Source: Streptomyces sp. TP-A0356
Lineage (GTDB): Bacteria; Actinomycetota; Actinomycetes; Streptomycetales; Streptomycetaceae
Length of the DNA stretch: 64,000 nt
Assembly (NCBI RefSeq): GCF_001417775.1
Contig: NZ_BBZJ01000018.1
Location: 331,942-395,941, forward strand
Direction of reading: 5' to 3'
Numbering within the stretch: position 1 is the stretch's first letter; each line of letters starts with the position of its first letter. Of this stretch, positions 16,069 through 23,366 are shown in pieces. The notes under the pieces were generated by a model. That model was not told the DNA's origin and made no database searches. It saw only the letters and a program-made list of their open reading frames with translations. Position numbers and translations under genes: made by a program.

Positions 16069-16406
16069 ATGGTGTTCAAACGGCTGCTCGGGGCGATCGG
16101 CGTAGGCGGCCCCTCGGTGGACACGGTCCTCGACAGGAACACCGCGCGGCATACGGCACCCAGCCGGCCCCCGGCGGACACGCCCCGTACGCGGATCACG
16201 GCCACCACGGCGATCACCACGGCAGCCCTCACGGCCATCACCACGGCGGCCCTCACGACGGGCACCGCTCCGGTCCGGGCATCGGCACGGCGGTCGCGGC
16301 GGGCGCGGCCGGGCTGGCCGTCGGGGTGGTCGGCGGGATGGTCGCGGCCGAAGTGGTCGACGAGATCGGGGACTTCTTCGAGGGCGACGAGGAGGAGGAC
16401 GCGTAG
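16069..16406 (+). pseudogene. Internally deleted and frameshifted spo0M-like sporulation-control gene
   Basis: The first 22 codons from ATG 16069 read M-V-F-K-R-L-L-G, then G-G-P-S-V-D-T-V-L-D. This is the standard N terminus of Streptomyces Spo0M-family (arrestin-like) proteins, with GAAGGAG upstream. The rest of the roughly 200-residue arrestin-like domain is missing. The sequence passes directly to the family's C-terminal tail: a D-R-N-T segment, then, in another frame, a His-rich stretch (H-G-H-H-G-D-H-H) and the conserved A-A-E-V-V-D-E-I-G-D-F-F-E-G-D end with a stop at 16406. An apparent two-base gain near 16139-16146 separates the frames. I infer a large internal deletion plus a small indel, so no functional Spo0M is made. 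Family match is from memory. Confidence 0.75.
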
Positions 16407-16414
16407 AAGAACGG

Positions 16415-16693
16415 CTAACCCATCCGCTCCACCGCTTCCTTGGCCTCCACCAGGTCGGCCCCGGTGATCTCGCGATACACCTTGATCGCCTGGATCTTCT
16501 TGCCGTCGCGCACCAGGGCGGCGACCTGGTCCAGGACGGGGTCGGCCTGGTGGAGCCCCAGGTGGTCGAGGATCAGGTCGAGTTTCCGCTCGACCCGGGC
16601 GATCCGGCGGTCGGCGCGTCTGATCCTGCTCTCGACTCCGGCGATGCCCGAGAGGAGAAGCCCGCAGACGACCAAGGCAGCCCATATGTCCAT
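16415..16693 (-). CDS. Small membrane-anchored bL12 C-terminal-domain-like protein
   Basis: The protein has 92 residues. It opens with one hydrophobic helix (about 3-18), followed by an Arg-rich amphipathic helix or coiled coil (about 20-48). The C-terminal segment K-K-I-Q-A-I-K-V-Y-R-E-I-T-G-A-D-L-V-E-A-K is the ligand-binding helix pair of the ribosomal bL12 C-terminal domain (normal: K-I-x-V-I-K-x-V-R-x-x-T-G-L-x-L-K-E-A-K). It is too short and lacks the bL12 N-terminal dimerisation domain, so it is not the ribosomal protein. Such proteins are common in Streptomyces, with unknown function. The ATG at 16693 is preferred to one at 16768, which would place a polar leader before the helix. Confidence 0.75.
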   Translation of the reverse strand: MDIWAALVVCGLLLSGIAGVESRIRRADRRIARVERKLDLILDHLGLHQADPVLDQVAALVRDGKKIQAIKVYREITGADLVEAKEAVERMG

Positions 16694-16764
16694 GGTCCGC
16701 GATCCTAGGGGTGGACTTCCGCGGGAGGCCCGTCGGGCGCGCGCGGCGATGCACGTGTGGTTGC

Positions 16765-17538
16765 TCACTTCCCGGTGTAGGCATCGATCAGGGCGAACGT
16801 GGCCTCCGCCCGCTCGATCTGGGGCAGATGGCCCGCCTCGGGGATCACCTCCAGGCGGCCGTCGCCGAACGCGGCGGCATAGGCCGCGCCATAGGCGGGT
16901 GTGACGATGCGGTCGCTCTCACCCCACAGCAGAAGGGAGGGGACCTGGACGCGCCCCAGGCGGCGCAGCAGCTTCGGGTCGTGCATGTACGGGTCACCGG
17001 CGACGGTCCGCAGGGCGGCCATATCGGCCTGTCGTAGCGCGAGTTGGCCGGCCGGGACAGCGGCCGGGTCGACGTGGAAGCGGTCGGGGTCGTGGTAGGC
17101 GTGCTCGGCGACCCCCCGGGCGTCGAGGGCGAAGAAGTCCGTGATCGGTTCGCCCTCGACCGCGACTCCGACGGCGTCGATCAGGACGAGTCCGGTGATC
17201 ACCCCCGCCTGGTCGCGTACGGCCATCTCGGCGCCGATCCAGCCGCCGAGCGAGGAGCCGACGACGAGCACGTCGCGCAGCCGCCGGTCGTGGAGGAGGT
17301 GCAGATAGGCCAGGGCGAGATCGTCGACGCCGGTGAACCACTCGGGGCGTGGGGTGCCGTTCCAGCCGGGGTGGGTGGGGACGATGGTGTGTGCGGTCCG
17401 TGTCAGATGGGCGGCGAGTCCGGTGACGGTGGCGGGGCCTCCGCCGCCGTGCAGGATCAGCACGGGTCGTCCGGTGCCGGATTCGGCGAGGGTCAGGTTC
17501 AACTCGGGGTTCGGTCCAGCCACTTGGAGTTCGGTCAT
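16765..17538 (-). CDS. Alpha/beta-fold hydrolase, divergent from MarR regulator
   Basis: The 257-residue soluble alpha/beta hydrolase has the oxyanion segment H-G-G-G-G near residue 30, the nucleophile elbow G-S-S-L-G-G near residue 94, an Asp in the W-G-E-S-D-R-I-V strand near residue 210 and the catalytic His in A-G-H-L-P-Q near residue 239. The full Ser-Asp-His triad is therefore present. The substrate cannot be told from sequence; esterase, haloalkane-dehalogenase-like or C-C hydrolase roles are all possible. It is transcribed divergently from the MarR gene, across twin TAAG-N4-CTTA operators, so it is probably repressed by that regulator and induced by its ligand. Confidence 0.88.
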   Translation of the reverse strand: MTELQVAGPNPELNLTLAESGTGRPVLILHGGGGPATVTGLAAHLTRTAHTIVPTHPGWNGTPRPEWFTGVDDLALAYLHLLHDRRLRDVLVVGSSLGGWIGAEMAVRDQAGVITGLVLIDAVGVAVEGEPITDFFALDARGVAEHAYHDPDRFHVDPAAVPAGQLALRQADMAALRTVAGDPYMHDPKLLRRLGRVQVPSLLLWGESDRIVTPAYGAAYAAAFGDGRLEVIPEAGHLPQIERAEATFALIDAYTGK

Positions 17539-17554
17539 GACCGAGGACTGTAAC

Positions 17555-17580
17555 TAAGCATCCTTATATAAGCAACCTTA
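17555..17580. promoter_or_regulatory. Twin MarR-type operators between hydrolase and marR genes
   Basis: TAAGCATCCTTA (17555-17566), a TA spacer and TAAGCAACCTTA (17569-17580) are two copies of a TAAG-N4-CTTA palindrome in direct repeat. An outer inverted repeat AACTAAG/CTTAGTT (17552-17558 and 17577-17583) encloses them. The whole 64-bp intergenic region is AT-rich against the background. The position, 22 bp before the MarR start and 14 bp before the hydrolase start, suits autorepression and repression of both genes. Confidence 0.75.
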
Positions 17581-17602
17581 GTTGTCATGCTAGCCTGACT
17601 CC

Positions 17603-18025
17603 ATGGCCGCTGAACTGGAGACTCTTGGAAGAGCCGTCAAGCAAGCCCAGTACCGACAGCACCGGGCGCTCGACGGCCGACTCACGACCGTCGGGACGAC
17701 ACTCGCCCAGTGGGACGCGCTGCGTGCGATCAGCCGGACGCCGGGAGCGACCGCGCGGTCGCTGGCCGCGGCGACGTTCCAGAGCGAGCAGGCCTTCGGC
17801 ACGCTCGCGGGCCGGCTGGTGGCGCAGGGCCTGCTGGAGCGGCGGCCCGGGCACGGCCGCCGTATCGAGCACCACCTCACACCGGCCGGCGAGGAGACCC
17901 TGAAGGCGGGCCACCAGGTCGCCGACGAGGTCCTGGCCGAGTGCTTCGCCCCACTGACCGAGGCGGAGCGGACGACCCTGCTCGACCTGCTCCACCGTCT
18001 CACCGGGGAACCGGGGGAGGGCTAG
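17603..18025 (+). CDS. MarR-family transcriptional regulator
   Basis: The product is a 140-residue winged-helix protein of usual MarR length. The recognition-helix region about 42-70 contains R-S-L-A-A-A-T-F-Q-S-E-Q-A-F-G-T-L-A-G-R-L. The wing follows (G-L-L-E-R-R-P-G-H-G-R-R-I-E-H-H-L-T), then a C-terminal dimerisation helix. It probably binds the twin operators just upstream and controls the divergent hydrolase. The final codons and the TAG stop lie at the left end of a 168-bp palindromic element, which starts at 18022, so the native C terminus may have been longer by a few residues before the insertion. Confidence 0.9.
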   Translation: MAAELETLGRAVKQAQYRQHRALDGRLTTVGTTLAQWDALRAISRTPGATARSLAAATFQSEQAFGTLAGRLVAQGLLERRPGHGRRIEHHLTPAGEETLKAGHQVADEVLAECFAPLTEAERTTLLDLLHRLTGEPGEG

Positions 18026-18189
18026 TGCTGTGGCCGGAAAGGTTTGCCGGCAAGCTCGCGGCGTCCGGTGCGGTGCATCGCAAGGCGGAGCGTCGCCCGC
18101 GTACTGGATGTACTCGGGCGATGCGACAACGCGGCGAGGTGCCGTGCCGGGCGTCGCGAGCCGGTGAACCTTTCCGGTCGCAGCACTAG
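18022..18189. mobile_element. 168-bp palindromic MITE-like element
   Basis: The element runs from CTAGTGCTG to CAGCACTAG. The left end and the reverse complement of the right end agree at nearly every position over the first 30 bases (CTAGTGCTG, CCGGAAAGGTT, CCGG). The similarity continues with gaps to the centre, so the whole unit can fold into one long imperfect hairpin. It holds no gene. Similar intergenic units, sometimes annotated as short ORFs with V-L-R-P-E-R-F-T-G, are familiar to me from many Streptomyces genomes, suggesting a dispersed non-autonomous element. No transposase is in the window. It overlaps the stop codon of marR. Confidence 0.8.
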
Positions 18190-18342
18190 GGTCCTGGTCA
18201 TGCCGTGCCTCGCCGTCCGCGGGACGGCCGGGTGAGACGGAGCGCCCCGACGGACCGTCATGGGGACGACTCGTGCGGGGCAGGCACCTCGAACGGTCCC
18301 CCACCGCTGGCCGCCCGCATCCCGCGCCCCGAAGCTGGCCCC

Positions 18343-20187
18343 ATGGACGTCCCCCTCCCTGACGGTCTGCCGCCCTTCGAGGACCGGACCGACTTCGAGA
18401 ACGCCGACCGCGGGTTCGTCGCCACCCTGGCGCCCGGGGTGGTGACGGCCGAGGACGGAAGGGTGGTGTGGGACGGGGACGCGTACGCGTTCCTCGACGG
18501 GGACTGTCCCGGCACCGCGCACCCCAGTCTGTGGCGGCAGTCGCAGCTGTGCGCGCGCCAGGGCCTGTACGAGGTGACCGAGGGCGTCTACCAGGTGCGC
18601 GGGCTGGATCTGGCCAACATGACCCTGATCGAGGGCCACGACGGCGTGATCGTCGTCGATCCCCTGATCTCCGCCGAGTGCGCGGCGGCCGCCCTCGCGC
18701 TGTATCGCGGGCACCGCGGGGAGCGCCCCGTCACCGGGCTCCTCTACACCCACTCCCATGTCGACCACTTCGGCGGCGCGCGCGGTGTGCTGCCGCGCGA
18801 GGAGGAGGCGGGGGTGCCGGTCCTCGCGCCGGCCGGGTTCCTGGAGCACGCGGTCAGCGAGAACGTGTTCGCCGGGCCCGCGATGGCCCGCCGCGCCGGG
18901 TTCGTGTACGGCGCACAGCTGCCGAAGGCGCCCGACGGGCAGATCGGCACGGGCCTCGGCACCACGCTGTCCACCGGTACGGTCACCCTCGTCCCGCCGA
19001 CCGTCGACATCACCCACACGGGGCAGACGGAGACCGTGGACGGCGTCCGGATCCTGTTCCAGCTGACGCCGGGCACCGAGGCCCCGGTCGAGATGAACTT
19101 CCTCTTCCCCGAGCGGCGCGCCCTGTGCCTGGCCGAGAACCTCACGCACACCCTGCACAACGTCCTGACGCTGCGCGGCGCCCCGGTCCGTGACGCCCGC
19201 GTCTGGTCCCGCTATCTCGACGAGGCCATCGACTTCTTCGGCGACGGATACGACGTGGCGTTCGCCTCGCACCACTGGCCGACCTGGGGGCACGAGAACG
19301 TCGTCCGGCTGCTCGCGGAACAACGGGACCTGTACGCGTATCTGCACGACCAGACCCTGCGACTGCTCAACAGCGGCCTGACCGGACCGGAGATCGCGGA
19401 GGAGCTGCGGCTGCCGCCCGCGCTGGAGGGCGCCTGGCACGCACGGGGCTACTACGGGTCCCTGAACCACAACGTGAAGGCCGTCTACCAGCGGTACATG
19501 GGGTGGTACGACGGCAACCCCGCCCACCTCTGGGAGCACCCGCCCGTCGAACTCGCCCGGCGGTACGTGGAGGTGGCGGGCGGCCCCGAGGCGACACTCG
19601 CGGCGGCCCGGCGGTACGCCGACACCGGTGACCTGCGCTTCGCCGCCACCCTTCTCAACCACCTCGTCTTCGCCCACCCGGACGACGAGGAGGCGAAGGA
19701 AGCCCTCGCGGGCGTGTACGAACGGCTCGGGCACGGCGCCGAGAACGGGCCCTGGCGCAACGTCTATCTGACCGGCGCGCGGGAACTGCGCACCGGCCCG
19801 GGCGGACCCGCCGTCGCCACGGACACGGCCGAGACCACATCGGCGCTCGCCGTGGGCATGCTGCTGGACTCCCTCGCGGTGCGCATCGACGGGCCACGCG
19901 CGGCGCGGGAGCCGCAGCTGATCATCGACCTGGTCGTGATCGACGAGCAGCGCAGGCACCGGATCAATCTGGAGCACGGCGCGCTCACGCACCGCAGCCT
20001 GCCGCTGCACCGCACACCGAGGCCGCACGCGGGCCTGACGCTCACCCTCACCCGCCCCGAACTCCTGGGACTGCTGGCGGGCAAGGGCCTCGCGGGCATC
20101 GAGACGGAGGGGGACCGGGGGCTGCTGAAGCGGCTGTTCTCGTATGTGACGGCGCCGGACCGGGCGTTCGCGATCGTCACACCCTAG
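18343..20187 (+). CDS. Alkyl/aryl sulfatase, metallo-beta-lactamase fold (SdsA1 type)
   Basis: This 614-residue enzyme of the class III (Zn-dependent) sulfatases hydrolyses alkyl sulfates such as SDS. The N-terminal MBL domain carries T-H-S-H-V-D-H-F-G-G near residue 135, the HxHxDH zinc motif. Further zinc ligands (A-E-N-L-T-H-T near residue 265 and S-H-H-W-P near 307) follow. The middle helical dimerisation domain and a C-terminal SCP2-like domain (about 500-614) match the SdsA1 layout and full length. No signal peptide is visible, so it should be cytoplasmic, whereas SdsA1 is secreted. The ATG at 18343 is chosen because the family homology begins there. The 150 bp between the MITE and this start contain no gene. 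Confidence 0.9.
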   Translation: MDVPLPDGLPPFEDRTDFENADRGFVATLAPGVVTAEDGRVVWDGDAYAFLDGDCPGTAHPSLWRQSQLCARQGLYEVTEGVYQVRGLDLANMTLIEGHDGVIVVDPLISAECAAAALALYRGHRGERPVTGLLYTHSHVDHFGGARGVLPREEEAGVPVLAPAGFLEHAVSENVFAGPAMARRAGFVYGAQLPKAPDGQIGTGLGTTLSTGTVTLVPPTVDITHTGQTETVDGVRILFQLTPGTEAPVEMNFLFPERRALCLAENLTHTLHNVLTLRGAPVRDARVWSRYLDEAIDFFGDGYDVAFASHHWPTWGHENVVRLLAEQRDLYAYLHDQTLRLLNSGLTGPEIAEELRLPPALEGAWHARGYYGSLNHNVKAVYQRYMGWYDGNPAHLWEHPPVELARRYVEVAGGPEATLAAARRYADTGDLRFAATLLNHLVFAHPDDEEAKEALAGVYERLGHGAENGPWRNVYLTGARELRTGPGGPAVATDTAETTSALAVGMLLDSLAVRIDGPRAAREPQLIIDLVVIDEQRRHRINLEHGALTHRSLPLHRTPRPHAGLTLTLTRPELLGLLAGKGLAGIETEGDRGLLKRLFSYVTAPDRAFAIVTP

Positions 20188-20199
20188 AACCACGGCGCC

Positions 20200-21555
20200 T
20201 CAGAGCGGCGGTTGTGCCGGTGCCGGGCCCAGGGTCGTGGTGCCGGGGGCGGTGCGGTGGCCGAGGCCCGTGCGGTACGCGTCGAGGGCCGCCTCCACCC
20301 GGCCCGTACGGCGAAGCAGATCGCCGAGCAGTCGGCACAGGTCCGCCAGGTCGCCCGCCGCGCCGGCCCGCTCCAGCAGGCTGAGCGCGCGGACGTAGTG
20401 CTCCTCGGCGTCCTCCGTGTCGCGGGCGTCCTCCGCGATGATGCCGAGGAGGCGGTGCGCGGCGGCCGAGTGCACGGCGCCGCGCTCGGGGCCGATGTCG
20501 CCGAGGACGCCGTTCAGCAGCCGCGCGGCCTCCGCGGACTTGCCGCCGCGGTGCAGCACGTCCGCCAGCTCCACCGCGACCTGGCTGCTGTAGAGGGCGG
20601 CCCGCTTCTCGGAGAGCATGGCGAGGGCCTCGCGCAACTCGCTCTCGGCGCGATCCAGTTCGCCGTGCTGTGCGTACAGGTAGCCGCGCATCCAGTGGCA
20701 GTTGGCCAGCTCGGTGCGGATCTGCAGCTGGCGGTAGAGCTCGGTGGCCTTGGCGAGGGAGGCGTCCGCCTCGGCGATCCGGCCCTCCGCGAGGAGCGTG
20801 CGCGCCACCGAGCGGTGCATGCGCGCGACGAGCGCCGGATCGCCCACCTGCGGCGCGAGCGCCAGCGCGAACTCGGCCGCCTGCGCCGCCCGCGCGTGCG
20901 CGCCCATGTCCATGTACGGGCCGATGGCGCTCGCGTAGAGCAGCAGCAGGGCGTCCGGGTCGCGCAGTCCGGAGCGGTTGAGCTCGTCGAGGGTGGACTC
21001 CAGCAGATAGCAGGCGTAGCGGAGTTCACCGGCCAGGTAGTGGGAGACGGCCCGCCCGCGCAGCGCCGGGACCCGGCTGGGCAGCGGCGCGTCGCCCAGA
21101 ACCTGCTCGGCCCGCTCGAAGTACTCCCGGCCCGTCACCAGGTCACCCAGCTCCAGCGCGCACTCACCCAGGCCGAGCAGCGCCGCCGCCCGCTCGGCGC
21201 CGAGGCCGTGCGCCTCGGCCTCGGTCAGCAGGGCGCCGTACTGCTCGGCCGCGACCTCGGCCTCACCGGTGGCGAGAGTGCGCTGGGCGTCGGTCAGGCG
21301 CAGCCGCAGACCGGTGGCGAGGTGGGCCGGACGGCCGGTGGCCAGCTCGTCATAGGCGACGCCGAGACGCCCGGCGAGATGCCTCAGCGCCTCGTCGGAG
21401 GGGCGGACCCGGCCGGCCTCCAGCGTGGAGACGTACGCGGCCGTATAGGCGGGTTCGGCCAACTGCCTCTGAGTGAGCCCGCGTTCGCGTCGCAGCCGCT
21501 GGACCCTGCGTCCGATGGTTTCCGGGTCGTCCCGCTCCGCCATGCGATCAATCAT
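20200..21555 (-). CDS. XRE-family regulator with TPR array
   Basis: The protein has 451 residues. The N-terminal helix-turn-helix (about 12-70) contains I-G-R-R-V-Q-R-L-R-R-E-R-G-L-T-Q and V-S-T-L-E-A-G-R-V-R-P-S. The remaining 370 residues are Ala/Leu-rich tetratricopeptide-like helix pairs, the layout of RRNPP-like and many Streptomyces transcription factors that sense a small peptide or ligand. It is convergent with the sulfatase (12-bp gap). The ATG at 21555 is followed by a second at 21543; neither has a good ribosome site, so a leaderless transcript is possible. The target genes are unknown. Confidence 0.85.
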   Translation of the reverse strand: MIDRMAERDDPETIGRRVQRLRRERGLTQRQLAEPAYTAAYVSTLEAGRVRPSDEALRHLAGRLGVAYDELATGRPAHLATGLRLRLTDAQRTLATGEAEVAAEQYGALLTEAEAHGLGAERAAALLGLGECALELGDLVTGREYFERAEQVLGDAPLPSRVPALRGRAVSHYLAGELRYACYLLESTLDELNRSGLRDPDALLLLYASAIGPYMDMGAHARAAQAAEFALALAPQVGDPALVARMHRSVARTLLAEGRIAEADASLAKATELYRQLQIRTELANCHWMRGYLYAQHGELDRAESELREALAMLSEKRAALYSSQVAVELADVLHRGGKSAEAARLLNGVLGDIGPERGAVHSAAAHRLLGIIAEDARDTEDAEEHYVRALSLLERAGAAGDLADLCRLLGDLLRRTGRVEAALDAYRTGLGHRTAPGTTTLGPAPAQPPL

Positions 21556-21738
21556 GCCAGTAAGGGCACTTGTGCCGAGAGCACTACTGACTTCCCGTCA
21601 ACCCCCTACCCGGCCATACGGGGGCACTCCGGCTCCCAGGCGCCCTTCCCGTGCGACCACCCGACCCCCTAGGTTGGAAGAGACCTTAAGCATGCAAGGA
21701 CCCCATAATCCGTCGCTGTAATTGCGAGGTCGGTTGCC

Positions 21739-21921
21739 GTGCTCGGACGCCTGTGCCTGCGCCAGGGACGCGTATCCGCGCGATACGCCAGAGGTTTCGC
21801 CGCGGCCGTCGTGGCCGTGGCCGCCCTGATCGCGGCGGCCAACGCGGGCCCCGCGCGGGCGGCTGCACCGGGACCGGGGGCGGGGCCGCTCCAGCAGACC
21901 CAGCACGTCCGGCACGCCTAG
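21739..21921 (+). CDS. Short signal-peptide ORF, probably truncated
   Basis: A GTG start at 21739 opens 60 codons: a basic n-region with several Arg, a hydrophobic core (A-A-A-V-V-A-V-A-A-L-I-A-A-A) and an A-R-A-A cleavage site near residue 42. Only about 18 residues follow before a TAG stop, which lies within the MITE terminal sequence at 21918-21932. The signal peptide looks genuine, and the mature part too short, so I read it as the N terminus of a secreted protein cut by an element. A real small secreted peptide cannot be excluded. Confidence 0.35.
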   Translation: MLGRLCLRQGRVSARYARGFAAAVVAVAALIAAANAGPARAAAPGPGAGPLQQTQHVRHA

Positions 21922-21932
21922 TGCTGCGACCG
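21918..21932. mobile_element. Terminal remnant of the 168-bp MITE-like element
   Basis: CTAGTGCTGCGACCG is identical over 15 bases to the outer end of the right terminus of the element at 18022-18189 (reverse complement). The sequence diverges completely afterwards, so only the end is left. A 15-base match at one of two expected ends by chance is unlikely in 64 kb. Confidence 0.55.
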
Positions 21933-22000
21933 AGGGCGCCCTCGGCAAGGCCAGGCCGGTATCCGGTTCGGCCCCTGGGGCTCCCGCATACGCTTGCCCC

Positions 22001-23242
22001 GTGACCTCCCCCGCCGCACGCACCGCGCTGGACCTCACCGCCGGCCTCCCGGTCACCGACCTGGAGGCCCTCTACCGGGATCTGCACCGCCATCCCGAAC
22101 TGTCCCTGCAGGAGTACCGCACCGCCGGGAAGTTCGCCGAGCGGCTGCGCAAGGCGGGATTCGAGACCGCCGAGGGTGTCGGCGGCACCGGCGTCGTCGG
22201 GGTGCTGCGCAACGGCGACGGGCCCACCGTACTGCTGCGCGCCGACATGGACGCGCTGCCGGTCGGCGAGGAGACGGGGCTGCCCTACGCCTCGGAGGTG
22301 CCCGGGGTGATGCACGCCTGCGGGCACGATCTGCACGTCACCTGGCTGGCGGGCGCGGCCCGCGCGCTGGCCGCCGGGCGCGAGGCCTGGTCGGGCACGC
22401 TGGTGGTCGTGGGCCAGCCCGCCGAGGAGACCGGCCAGGGCGCACGGGCCATGGTCGCGGACGGGTTGTACGAGCGCTTCCCCCGCCCCGACGTGCTGCT
22501 CGCCCAGCACGCGGCGCCGGGGCCGGCCGGGCTCTACGCGCACTCCCCGGGGCTGATCCTGTCCGCCTCGACGGACGTGGACGTCGTCGTGCACGGCCGG
22601 GGCGGCCACGGCTCGCGCCCGGAGTCGACCGTGGACCCCGTGGTGACGGCCGCTTACCTCGTCACCCGGCTGCAGACCGTCGTCAGCCGGGAGATCGCGG
22701 CGCGCGACTCCGCGGTGCTCACCGTGGGCCGCATCGAGGCGGGCACCCGGCACAACATCATCCCGTCACAGGCGCACATCGCCCTGAATCTGCGCACGCA
22801 GTCGGCCGAGGTCCGCGACCGGATGACCGCCGCCGTCCGGCGCATCGCGGCGGGCGAGTGCCTGGCGGCGGGCTGCCCGCGCGAGCCCGAGGTGACCATC
22901 GGCGCCGACTTCCCGGTCACGGTCAACGACCCCGGCACGGACCACCGCGTGGCCGCCGTGCACGGCGAGGTCTTCGGGGCGGCCACGGTCTTCGACCCGG
23001 GCCCGGCGATGGGCAGCGAGGACTTCCCGCACCTGGCACCGGACGGAGTCCCGTACTCCTACTGGTTCGTGACGAGCACCCCGGCCGACGTGTGGGAGGC
23101 GGCGCCGGGCGCGGACCTGATGGAGAAGTTCGCCGCGGTGCCGAGCAACCACAGCCCCCACTTCGCGCCCGATCTGTCCACACTCCTGCCCGGCGTGCGG
23201 ACTCTGGTCTCCGGGGCGCTGGCGCACTTGTCATTGGCATGA
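22001..23242 (+). CDS. M20-family amidohydrolase (IAA-amino-acid hydrolase type)
   Basis: The 413-residue metallopeptidase-fold enzyme has R-A-D-M-D-A-L-P-V near residue 80 and the metal motif H-A-C-G-H-D near residue 105. Also present are the P-A-E-E-T-G Glu pair near residue 146, a dimerisation lid domain (about 190-300) with G-R-G-G-H-G-S-R-P, and the last ligand in M-G-S-E-D-F near residue 330. This set fits amidohydrolases cleaving N-acyl or N-acetyl amino acids or their conjugates (HipO/AmaA group), probably with two Mn or Zn ions. The exact substrate is unknown. The start is a GTG. The gene stands alone, with the tandem repeats at 23272 downstream. Confidence 0.9.
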   Translation: MTSPAARTALDLTAGLPVTDLEALYRDLHRHPELSLQEYRTAGKFAERLRKAGFETAEGVGGTGVVGVLRNGDGPTVLLRADMDALPVGEETGLPYASEVPGVMHACGHDLHVTWLAGAARALAAGREAWSGTLVVVGQPAEETGQGARAMVADGLYERFPRPDVLLAQHAAPGPAGLYAHSPGLILSASTDVDVVVHGRGGHGSRPESTVDPVVTAAYLVTRLQTVVSREIAARDSAVLTVGRIEAGTRHNIIPSQAHIALNLRTQSAEVRDRMTAAVRRIAAGECLAAGCPREPEVTIGADFPVTVNDPGTDHRVAAVHGEVFGAATVFDPGPAMGSEDFPHLAPDGVPYSYWFVTSTPADVWEAAPGADLMEKFAAVPSNHSPHFAPDLSTLLPGVRTLVSGALAHLSLA

Positions 23243-23271
23243 CCTAGTCTTCGCTCACTCGCCACACACGG

Positions 23272-23307
23272 CCCCACAGGACCCACAGGACCCACAGGAC
23301 CCACGGG
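23272..23307. repeat. Four tandem 9-bp repeats
   Basis: ACCCACAGG units at 23272, 23281, 23290 and 23299 (first and last with one change) lie in the 124-bp gap between the M20 hydrolase and the secreted propeller protein. Confidence 0.8.
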
Positions 23308-23366
23308 AACCGCACAACGGCCGTGCGTCCTGGCGCCCACTCTCGACCCGGGGGGTTCGAATCAGC

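Larger units (their letters stand above)
21556..22000. other. Intergenic region with truncated secreted ORF and MITE terminus
   Basis: This 445-bp stretch lies between the XRE regulator and the M20 hydrolase. It holds the short signal-peptide ORF at 21739-21921 and a 15-base copy of the MITE end at 21918-21932. After that comes a short GAGGGCGCCCTC palindrome at about 21933-21944. Nothing else is clear. Confidence 0.5.

Noticed and set aside
16041..16406. A 121-codon ORF starting at 16041 as an intact gene
   Set aside because: Its first 30 residues have no similarity and lie in the wrong frame for the clear Spo0M N terminus at 16069; only the tail is real. Better read as a frameshifted pseudogene.
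18022..20193. A 723-codon open frame on the minus strand covering the sulfatase gene and the MITE
   Set aside because: It is antisense to a complete, well-conserved sulfatase and has Gly/Arg/Val-rich shadow composition with no family motif.
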